Positions 1 through 4,784 of a stretch of 5,859 bases of DNA are shown here, piece after piece. The position numbers and the translations under genes were made by a program. The notes below the pieces were generated by a model that had not been told where the DNA came from, ran no database searches, and saw nothing but the letters and a program-made list of their open reading frames with translations. Each line of letters begins with the position of its first letter. Positions within the stretch are counted from its first letter, which is position 1. The stretch is from CAUZEB01 sp963578655 (GTDB lineage: Bacteria; Chloroflexota; Dehalococcoidia; Lucifugimonadales; CAUZEB01): the NCBI GenBank assembly GCA_963578655.1, contig CAUZEB010000117.1, forward strand, positions 1 through 5,859, in the 5' to 3' direction.

Positions 1-78
1 ACGGAGGAAAGTACCGTCCAGTTCACGAAAACCCACAATATTTCCGTTACACCGCTTACATAATGTCGTCTGAACCAT
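1..78 (-). CDS. Small CxxC (zinc-ribbon-like) protein, N-terminal 26 codons only
   Basis: The minus strand opens with ATG at 78-76 and reads MVQTTLCKRCNGNIVG, followed by FRELDGTFLR up to the window edge, so the C-terminus is missing. Residues 7-10 are C-K-R-C, followed by N-G, the first knuckle of a short zinc-ribbon protein. In such proteins a second CxxC usually follows 15-20 residues later, which here would lie outside the window. The start is well supported: AAGGAG at 91-86 lies 7 bases before the ATG, and a near-consensus promoter sits just upstream at 146-118. No other gene shares this transcript inside the window. The zinc-ribbon call is an inference from one knuckle. The existence of a translated gene here is more certain than its identity, because promoter, ribosome site and start are all in register. 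Confidence 0.6.
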   Translation of the reverse strand, partial: MVQTTLCKRCNGNIVGFRELDGTFLR

Positions 79-117
79 TGCCTGTCTCCTTGTATCAGTT
101 CGTATTCGTCTATATGT

Positions 118-146
118 ACTATATAGAGTGATACGATACGTGTCAA
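118..146 (-). promoter_or_regulatory. Strong sigma70-type promoter for the CxxC gene
   Basis: On the minus strand, a perfect -35 box TTGACA (146-141) is followed by a 17-base spacer and a -10 box TATAGT (123-118; five of six match TATAAT). The predicted start of transcription is near 111, giving a leader of about 33 bases to the ATG at 78. AGTGATA occurs twice in direct orientation, at 127-133 overlapping the spacer and at 151-157 just upstream of the -35 box. The pair could be a regulator site, but 7-base repeats are weak evidence. Confidence 0.72.
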
Positions 147-158
147 GTCTAGTGATAG

Positions 159-490
159 TTATTGTGCATATCTCATTGTGCGTGTCAGACTCAATCTGGG
201 TGAGTTAAATGCTTGCGCTTTCTCCACCTGTGGCCACTGCCCGCATTGGTCAAATACATGGATAGCGATATTCTTCGTCATAGCCGCATCTTTGTATACA
301 TGAGACACAGAGGCAATACGGTATTGAGCCCATCAAATAACCATTAATGGCATCTTTAGCTCCAATAGTATGTATCTATCGCATACATCGCCAATATTAC
401 CATTATCACGGATGATTTTAATTACTGTTTCTTTGGCGTCTGGGAAAGAACGACTACGATAGAGTTGTTCTGAGTATAGGAATTGGAATC
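159..490 (-). pseudogene. Possible frame-broken remnant of a helix-turn-helix-like gene
   Basis: Three minus-strand segments in different frames lie end to end and each reads like protein. Segment 1, from about 490 to the stop at 335-333, contains DAKETVIKIIRDNGNIGDVC. Segment 2, from 369 downward, contains IGAKDAINGYLMG. Segment 3, from 332 to TAA at 161-159, contains YRIASVSHVYKDAAMTKNIA and then QCGQWPQVEKAQAF. Segment 2 appears to continue segment 1 after a frameshift near 365-370, and segment 3 to continue segment 2 after another near 330. The pattern GNIGDVCDRY then IGAKDAINGYL vaguely resembles a helix-turn-helix, and the HVYKDA stretch resembles small HTH domains of the Y-x-x-A type. 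No start codon with a ribosome site is seen, and the promoter of the next gene begins within about 15 bases of the end. This could be chance open reading in non-coding DNA. The family is not identified. Confidence 0.27.
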
Positions 491-755
491 AATCTAAGAC
501 AAAGATTAATCTCTTTGCCTAGAGAAGAGCTATTCACTAACATTATTTTGAAATCATATTTGGATATCATAAGAGCTAAAGATTTCCTAACAGAGTTTCC
601 CCACAATGGACGATTCATCCATATTTAAGCTCTCAATTGATAGCTTGATGAGTCGAGATTTTGCTTTATTCATACTCTAGGGAAGGTTTATCAGGTCACT
701 AGATAGTGTATCTGTATGTCCTCAAACGTGATATATCTAGGCTGCCATGGATAAA
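491..755. other. Stretch without a supportable gene
   Basis: I see no convincing gene here on either strand. A plus-strand frame stays open from about 422 to a stop near 627-629 and includes the words LRQRLISLPREELF and LDIIRAKDFLTEFPHNGRF. It has no start codon with a ribosome site and overlaps the proposed minus-strand remnant, so it is not called. The stretch lies downstream of the EamA gene. A 12-base palindrome, CACTA-GA-TAGTG at 697-708, is the only structure found. Its two-base loop and lack of a T-run make it a poor terminator, so no clear terminator for the permease gene is visible. Confidence 0.4.
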
Positions 756-1661
756 TCATGTTCTTTTACCTAAATACACTATAGATATAATCAATAACAG
801 GAAGACCACAGATATGAGATTCATGGATTCCCCTAGAAAAACAACAGCAAAAAAGAAAGTAAAAAATGGTCTGAAAAGATCTATCTGACTAACTTTCGCA
901 ACTCCACCTATGCCTAGCCCTTCATAAAAGAAAAAGAATCCAATTAAATTGTTGAATAAGCACAGAAATGCGAACAGTAATATAGATATGGAAGAATCTT
1001 GTGCAACGTGAAGTAAATGAGTGAAGTTAAAGTTAAACAAAGTTAACGGTACTACTAGAGGAAGACTAATTACCAATGACCAGCATATGATTTTCCAGCC
1101 ACTCATTTTTTTACCTAGAATTCCTCCCTGTGCATATCCCATTCCGCCAATTATCACGCAAACCAATAATGCCAAATCCCCCAATCCCAGATTGGTAATT
1201 GACGAATCACTAGTCAGTAACCTAAAAACTGTAACACTTATGAATCCTAATATAGCCATTCCCCAAAATCGTTTGGTGGGATTTTCGTCAGATAGTAGCC
1301 CTGCAAAGATTGCAGTTGAAAGCGGTACAGCAGCCAGCACAATGCCCCCATTGCCTGCAGGTATTGATTGCATCGCTATGGCGGTGAAAATTGGAAATGC
1401 GAACACCACTCCTACAGCTGTAATCATCAGTTTCCGTAAGTCTGACTTGCTAGGTAAGTGTTCAGATTTAAACTGACCTTTGAAAAGAAGAATAAAAAGC
1501 GATGCTATTCCAGCTAGAAAACCTCTCCCAAAACCAATTTCTAGTGACGTAAAATCAGATTGAGCTAAATGTCTTGTTATTGGGAGTGTGAGGGAGAAAA
1601 TAACTACCCCGATAAATCCGAGTAGAAACCCATAATTTTCTCTAGTGAAGTATTTATTCAT
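756..1661 (-). CDS. EamA/DMT-superfamily transporter (10 membrane helices)
   Basis: This is a 301-residue inner-membrane permease of the drug/metabolite transporter superfamily, built from two EamA (PF00892) repeats. Ten hydrophobic helices are visible, roughly at 11-29, 39-60, 78-97, 105-122, 131-148, 161-178, 189-210, 225-247, 263-278 and 281-297. The first repeat has the usual helix-3/4 region (IPAGNGGIVLAAVPLSTAIF, residues 100-119). The second ends in the typical P-(x)n-FLGE signature (P265 to FLGE at 275-278). Length and helix count are normal, so the gene appears intact. The substrate cannot be read from sequence; family members export or take up amino acids, nucleosides and other small metabolites. 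The start at 1661 has no recognisable Shine-Dalgarno (the preceding bases are pyrimidine-rich), so either the message is nearly leaderless or initiation is weak. The hairpin at 1789-1820 lies upstream, suggesting transcription separate from the AllA-like gene. Confidence 0.9.
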   Translation of the reverse strand: MNKYFTRENYGFLLGFIGVVIFSLTLPITRHLAQSDFTSLEIGFGRGFLAGIASLFILLFKGQFKSEHLPSKSDLRKLMITAVGVVFAFPIFTAIAMQSIPAGNGGIVLAAVPLSTAIFAGLLSDENPTKRFWGMAILGFISVTVFRLLTSDSSITNLGLGDLALLVCVIIGGMGYAQGGILGKKMSGWKIICWSLVISLPLVVPLTLFNFNFTHLLHVAQDSSISILLFAFLCLFNNLIGFFFFYEGLGIGGVAKVSQIDLFRPFFTFFFAVVFLGESMNLISVVFLLLIISIVYLGKRT

Positions 1662-1788
1662 ACATATAGAGTAGATTATGTTACTTAAACTGGCAATGAA
1701 TAAGGTTTAATGTGGTGGGGTATTTAGACATAATCTCACGGTTATACTTAGTTACTTTTTTATCCGAAGATTATCAGAATTCGTGTAA

Positions 1789-1820
1789 ATATCAGTCTTC
1801 TCATTTAAGAGGACTGATAT
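1789..1820 (-). terminator. Hairpin downstream of the AllA-like gene, probable weak terminator
   Basis: Arms 1789-1801 and 1808-1820 form a 13-pair stem around a 6-base loop (CATTTA). All pairs are Watson-Crick except T1798/G1811. It starts about 27 bases after the stop codon of the AllA-like gene, where a terminator is expected. In minus-strand RNA the T/G position becomes an A-C mismatch, splitting the stem into 9 and 3 pairs, and only two T residues follow. If this is a terminator it is not a canonical one. A plus-strand RNA would fold better, but no plus-strand gene is present. Confidence 0.45.
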
Positions 1821-1846
1821 AAGGAATTTTACTGAGTATTGGCATA

Positions 1847-2407
1847 CTACAAAGTCAACCTAAAGCTAAATCCGAATTTATTTCCATAATCGATAGTACT
1901 GGGTGAAGTATCTGTATCTAGATCTGTGTAAATCTTACCAACCCCTTCAGAATAGTTTATCATTTGAGTTGGATTCGGAGAGGAATTCAATATGATAAAT
2001 GTGGCACCTGGTGGAGATAAAACATAGCGGTTCAGAGAATGCCAAGTGCCTTTTTTTAACATGAACCCTTTTGCAGGGTCTATCAGAAATGCTCTTACTT
2101 TCTCAGGCATTGGGACATCATAGGGGTTTGATGGATCGGTTGGTGGTGCAACTGCAACTGCAGCAGGGGAGCCACTTAGCTGAATAAAGGATTGAGTGAC
2201 ACCAAAATGTCGTTCCATTTCGTTGAATTCCAAATTCTGGTAAGGCTGCCAAATCACTCCAACAGTAGTGTCACCGTCAGACTTAAAATCCTTTGGTGAT
2301 ATGATACGTCTGTTATCAGGACGTTCGTACGAGTCTAATAATTCTCCGTATGGCTTGAAGGCCTTCTCGGTCATGGGCTCAATCTTTATGAGATGGACTT
2401 TTGTCAT
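1847..2407 (-). CDS. AllA/ureidoglycolate lyase-family protein
   Basis: This 186-residue cytoplasmic protein resembles the ureidoglycolate lyase family (PF04115), whose studied members split ureidoglycolate into glyoxylate and urea in allantoin breakdown. Family features seen are the N-terminal L-x-P-M-T-x-x-A-F-x-P-Y-G-E-x-L pattern (residues 6-24), the central E-R-H motif (65-67) followed by S-F-I-Q-L (73-77), a V-A-V-A-P strand (84-88), R-A-F-L (105-108), and G-T-W-H (120-123) before the late beta strands (FIILNSS, 137-143). The frame stays open to an ATG at 2452. The ATG at 2407 is preferred because GAGGG at 2418-2414 sits 6 bases before it and because family members begin just before the conserved pattern. 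The upstream ATG has no ribosome site. No other purine-degradation gene is in the window, so the true substrate may be another ureido- or hydroxy-acid. The fold call is firm; the reaction is inferred. Confidence 0.8.
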   Translation of the reverse strand: MTKVHLIKIEPMTEKAFKPYGELLDSYERPDNRRIISPKDFKSDGDTTVGVIWQPYQNLEFNEMERHFGVTQSFIQLSGSPAAVAVAPPTDPSNPYDVPMPEKVRAFLIDPAKGFMLKKGTWHSLNRYVLSPPGATFIILNSSPNPTQMINYSEGVGKIYTDLDTDTSPSTIDYGNKFGFSFRLTL

Positions 2408-2413
2408 TACTAT

Positions 2414-2418
2414 CCCTC
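2414..2418 (-). promoter_or_regulatory. Ribosome binding site fixing the start of the AllA-like gene
   Basis: GAGGG on the minus strand (2418-2414) is separated by 6 bases from the ATG at 2407-2405. The alternative in-frame ATG at 2452 has no purine-rich site in front of it. This decides the shorter 186-residue protein. Confidence 0.65.
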
Positions 2419-2498
2419 TTATAGAATATCTTGGTAACGATAAATGCTCCATGGGAAGCTGGCGTACGACTCCGTTTATTTGGGGTATTGGAGTTGAA

Positions 2499-3035
2499 TT
2501 AGCAGCCTCGTGGAATGTGTTTATTGATTAGTGAACATAATACCTTATGATCATTGGGTCCGACTAGGATGTTACGTTTGTCTTTTAAAGTCAAGAAGAC
2601 TCCCTTATTCCCACTAACATTGTATGCTTTTCCTTTTCGACTATATCGTATTCCCCAACCTCCGTAATCTTTGAGAGGGCTGTATGTGAGTGGTTCAGCT
2701 GTAGCTATATTTCCATATTCGAAGATTATCCACTTCCTGTGAAAGGGTAGGAATTTAATGTATATTCCATGCTTTGTTATTTTTGTATCAAGACCACAGA
2801 TGTATAAAAGTATTGGGAGTCCAATTCCAAATCCTACACCGAAAACAATTGCTAAAACAATAAGTACCAAGTTACTTGTAGGATTGTCTCCAAACTTGGA
2901 ATTCAATAATATCTGCTGGTATAGGGCCCAGATAAATACGATTTCTACGATAATACTAGGGATTAACACTGTAAGCCATAACCACCATTGTCGAAATCGT
3001 TGTTTTTCCGAATAGAGTACCTCGCCTGACGTCAT
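2499..3035 (-). CDS. DUF6141-like membrane protein with two helices and a cytoplasmic domain
   Basis: The 178-residue product begins MTSGEVLYSEKQRFRQWWLW. It has two membrane helices (about 18-40 and 56-80) and a soluble C-terminal domain of about 100 residues. Conserved-looking patterns are the F-R-Q-W-W entry to helix 1, F-G-D-N-P (48-52) between the helices, G-I-Y-I-K-F-L-P-F-H (90-99), Y-S-P-L-K-D-Y-G-G-W-G-I-R (118-130) and Y-N-V-S-G-N-K-G-V (138-146), then I-L-V-G (156-159). From memory these match proteins annotated DUF6141, which have no known function. The C-terminal part resembles a PH-like beta domain on a membrane anchor, but that is only an impression. The frame is also open from a GTG at 3047 (MVCF before this Met). 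The ATG at 3035 fits the family better, although only a weak GGTG precedes it. The gene lies 51 bases after the ankyrin gene and 91 before the AllA-like gene. Confidence 0.75.
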   Translation of the reverse strand: MTSGEVLYSEKQRFRQWWLWLTVLIPSIIVEIVFIWALYQQILLNSKFGDNPTSNLVLIVLAIVFGVGFGIGLPILLYICGLDTKITKHGIYIKFLPFHRKWIIFEYGNIATAEPLTYSPLKDYGGWGIRYSRKGKAYNVSGNKGVFLTLKDKRNILVGPNDHKVLCSLINKHIPRGC

Positions 3036-3086
3036 GAAACACACCACATTTGAATAAAGAGTTCTGGAACTGATCAGAATAGATTA

Positions 3087-3653
3087 TTACTTCATTTTAG
3101 CCCCATGGGTCTTGAGAAACTTTTGTATTTCCATCCTGTTCTTTAAGAACTCTTCAGTATCTTTTTCTTTAACAAATAGATTGGGGATTGTCGTGGCACA
3201 CAAAGGAGTGCAGCCATTTTTGTCTTTGGCATTTATATCCGCACCAAAATCCACCAGTAATTTCGTCATATCCAGGACAGCAAAATATGCAGTCCATTGT
3301 AGAGGAGTACCCTGCGGTTGGTCTTTTGCCGTTATTTCGATGTTAGCCCCTTTATCGAGAAGAAGTTCCACCACGTCTTGGTTACCTACCAATACAGCTA
3401 AATGCAGCGCAGAGGCCCCTGCCCAGGGATAGCCTTCAGGGATGAACGATTTGTCAGGATCAGTTTCTGCATTCAGGTGCTGTTCAACAGATGTAACGTC
3501 AGAAGAGGATATAGCATCAAATATATTTCCTTCAGGTTTTATGACTGGCTCCTTTTCATCACATCCAGTCGTCACTGCTGCAAAAATAAAGATTGGTATT
3601 AGAAAGGCTAACCCTAATTCCATACATGAATTCCCAAATGTACTGATAACCAT
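3087..3653 (-). CDS. Exported ankyrin-repeat protein, possible lipoprotein
   Basis: The 188-residue product has an N-terminal hydrophobic stretch (about 12-28) ending in V-T-T-G-C (Cys31), followed by the charged DEKE. This looks like a lipoprotein signal with a non-standard Thr at the -3 position. Ankyrin repeats follow: a degenerate one at about 43-67 (FDAISSSDVTSVEQHL), clear ones at 81-111 (ALHLAVLVGNQDVVELLLDK, then GANIE) and 115-146 (TPLQWTA to LLVDFGADINAKD), and a last interrupted one at 149-188. Ankyrin repeats bind proteins, so a role outside the cytoplasmic membrane in binding or scaffolding is inferred; no partner is known. Neither possible start is convincing. M1 (3653) has no ribosome site, while M11 (3623) has GGGA 8 bases upstream and gives a more usual signal length. 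Neither signal has the expected positive N-region. The last repeat is stretched by a charged insert (KEKDTEEFLKNR). Confidence 0.82.
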   Translation of the reverse strand: MVISTFGNSCMELGLAFLIPIFIFAAVTTGCDEKEPVIKPEGNIFDAISSSDVTSVEQHLNAETDPDKSFIPEGYPWAGASALHLAVLVGNQDVVELLLDKGANIEITAKDQPQGTPLQWTAYFAVLDMTKLLVDFGADINAKDKNGCTPLCATTIPNLFVKEKDTEEFLKNRMEIQKFLKTHGAKMK

Positions 3654-3691
3654 ATTTTTCTATGGTTGGTGATGAATATGTTGTAGGCTGT

Positions 3692-3743
3692 GATCAATCT
3701 GACCCACGTAACCATGGGTCAGATTGATCTGGCCCATGGTTAC
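3692..3743. repeat. Two overlapping, mutually exclusive palindromes
   Basis: Palindrome 1 has 15-base perfect arms: GATCAATCTGACCCA (3692-3706) and its complement (3715-3729), with an 8-base loop. Palindrome 2 has arms GTAACCATGGG (3708-3718) and CCCATGGTTAC (3733-3743). Its interior continues as CAGAT-TG-ATCTG (3720-3731) with one T/G pair at 3719/3732, making an almost perfect 36-base palindrome. The two share 3708-3729, so only one can form at a time. The stretch is equivalently three alternating copies of a 10-base unit (3697-3706, 3715-3724, 3727-3736). It lies between the six-helix membrane gene and the ankyrin gene. No T-run follows on either strand, so it is not a standard terminator. 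Confidence 0.92.
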
Positions 3744-3772
3744 CGAAGGATTTATGAGTTCCTCAAATTGGA

Positions 3773-4396
3773 TCAACTCTCAGATCTTAGATAGAGAATT
3801 CCAACTGCTATAGTTACCACTAATGAACCTATATATGCGATCGTTATTAAGGGGGAAGTATAATCTGCAACCGCTATTATTAGGCCTACAATACCCACTA
3901 TAAACATTAGACAACCCAGAATCTGATTTAGGTATTTCTGTACACATATACCGACGCCAATAACGGCAAGACCTAGCATACTGATAGCTACACCAGCACC
4001 GCCTAATGCTAGACCTGTTGCAAATAACGCACCAGAGGTGGCTTGAGCACCTTTACTTGCCGCTTCAGCGGTTCCGATATACATAGCTGACTCACCTACA
4101 ACGACTATCGTGCCAATGGAGTATAAGATCAAACCTATTTTCGTATAATGTGATCCTGATCCGCCTCCCATTGAGTCACTTAGGCCTGCATATCCCAATA
4201 CTGACATAAGCAAGCCAAGCGTCCCAATTGAAATAAATGTCTTGACGGTCGCTGGATTTTCACCAAAACTGGCGATTGTACCCTGGGTGTCTCCAAAATC
4301 TAGATTACCCAAAGATATCCCTAAGCCCATGAATCCAATCAGTGTGACAATTGTCGACACTATTAGTAGTAGGCCTGTTAACGTACGAGCAGTCAT
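3773..4396 (-). CDS. Six-helix membrane protein of unknown function
   Basis: I do not recognise a family for this 207-residue integral membrane protein. Six hydrophobic helices are visible, about 7-29, 52-74, 85-107, 124-148, 156-177 and 182-204. They are rich in Gly, Ala and Ser with several G-x-x-x-G-like spacings, which suggests tight helix packing. The loops are short. The longest (30-51) carries the few acidic residues (NLDFGDTQ), and a Gly/Ser stretch SMGGGSGSH (75-83) links helices 2 and 3. There are no conserved charged residues of the kind expected in a transporter or enzyme, so a structural or sensing role is as likely as transport. The start is certain: AGGAGG (4408-4403) lies 6 bases before ATG 4396. 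The gene lies downstream of the tRNA on the same strand, about 200 bases away; no clear promoter was found in that gap. The palindrome cluster follows its stop by about 30 bases. Confidence 0.78.
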   Translation of the reverse strand: MTARTLTGLLLIVSTIVTLIGFMGLGISLGNLDFGDTQGTIASFGENPATVKTFISIGTLGLLMSVLGYAGLSDSMGGGSGSHYTKIGLILYSIGTIVVVGESAMYIGTAEAASKGAQATSGALFATGLALGGAGVAISMLGLAVIGVGICVQKYLNQILGCLMFIVGIVGLIIAVADYTSPLITIAYIGSLVVTIAVGILYLRSES

Positions 4397-4402
4397 GTTA
4401 AA

Positions 4403-4408
4403 CCTCCT
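4403..4408 (-). promoter_or_regulatory. Full-consensus Shine-Dalgarno AGGAGG
   Basis: AGGAGG on the minus strand ends 6 bases before the ATG at 4396. It is the strongest ribosome site in the window and shows that the six-helix protein is really translated from this start. It contrasts with the missing or weak sites of the EamA and ankyrin genes. Confidence 0.8.
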
Positions 4409-4592
4409 ATAACTATTATTAGATCGATATGGCGCCTAGGATAAAATATACAACACTCAGCAGTAAAGGGGGGAATGCTCAGGTTTTCAGTGGAATATGG
4501 GATGGTCGGATATTCTGGCTTCCAATTATGAAAATTGATCAAATTAGAGGACCAGAGAATTGGCAAATACCCTACACTAGACCATTGATTAG

Positions 4593-4667
4593 TGGCTCCG
4601 CAGGTAGGATTCGAACCTACGACCCGTCGGTTAACAGCCGACCGCTCTACCACTGAGCTACTGCGGA
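4593..4667 (-). tRNA. tRNA-Asn (anticodon GTT)
   Basis: Read on the minus strand, the 75 bases fold into a full cloverleaf. The acceptor TCCGCAG pairs with CTGCGGA, the D stem is GCTC/GAGC with loop AGTGGTA, the anticodon stem GTCGG/CCGAC holds the loop CTGTTAA (anticodon GTT, Asn), the variable region is GGGTC, and the T stem GTAGG/CCTAC holds loop TTCGAAT. The discriminator base is G and CCA is encoded in the DNA (4595-4593). All stems pair perfectly, so the gene looks functional. The acceptor and T arms resemble tRNA-Asn of Chloroflexota and Firmicutes rather than enterobacteria. It is flanked by same-strand genes and has a plausible promoter of its own just upstream. Confidence 0.97.
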
Positions 4668-4678
4668 TTGATGGACCA

Positions 4679-4708
4679 ATGATAGCATTTTCCTCCCTTC
4701 ATCTACAA
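4679..4708 (-). promoter_or_regulatory. Extended -10 promoter for tRNA-Asn
   Basis: On the minus strand, TATCAT (4684-4679; five of six match the consensus) is preceded directly by TGC, giving an extended -10. TTGTAG (4708-4703) lies 18 bases upstream as a partial -35. The predicted start near 4672 leaves a 5-base leader before the mature tRNA at 4667. The inverted repeat TCCCTT/AAGGGA (4694-4699 and 4707-4712, 7-base loop) overlaps the -35 box. It could be an operator or the end of the MFS transcript, but no T-run follows. Confidence 0.55.
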
Positions 4709-4784
4709 GGGAATGATTGTCTGAATGGAGTTAATAGAAATGCTAATCTTTATGGCTATAGAGCTGTAAAGTTTATTTACTAAT

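Noticed and set aside
697..708. Palindrome CACTAGATAGTG as terminator of the EamA gene
   Set aside because: The two-base loop cannot form a stable hairpin, there is no T-run, and it lies about 48 bases from the stop codon.
706..888. 60-codon plus-strand open frame
   Set aside because: It overlaps the 3' end of the EamA gene in antisense and has no ribosome site or recognisable motif.
1021..1476. 151-codon plus-strand open frame inside the EamA gene
   Set aside because: It is antisense to a clear ten-helix permease, has no ribosome site, and its composition is a mirror of hydrophobic codons.
2408..2452. Extension of the AllA-like protein to the ATG at 2452
   Set aside because: No ribosome site precedes that ATG, while the ATG at 2407 has GAGGG 6 bases upstream and fits the family N-terminus.
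2433..2455. GGTAAC and CCATGGG words upstream of the AllA-like gene, resembling parts of the nested palindrome
   Set aside because: The words are short, separated by ten bases, and lack the other palindrome elements; probably chance.
3036..3047. GTG start for the DUF6141-like gene
   Set aside because: It adds only four residues, has no ribosome site, and the ATG at 3035 lies in a better position relative to the conserved entry to helix 1. It is not fully excluded.
4493..4515. GAATAT...ATATTC inverted repeat between the tRNA and the membrane gene
   Set aside because: It has six AT-rich pairs and an 11-base loop, too weak to call a regulatory structure.
4575..4594. CACTA...TAGTG inverted repeat overlapping the CCA end of the tRNA
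   Set aside because: It has only five base pairs around a ten-base loop and no T-run; chance is the simplest explanation.
4393..4783. Three open frames across the tRNA, with words such as RVVGSNPTCGAT, GRIRTYDP and VGFEPTTRRLT
   Set aside because: These are the well-known spurious translations of tRNA genes on both strands; the tRNA cloverleaf explains the bases.
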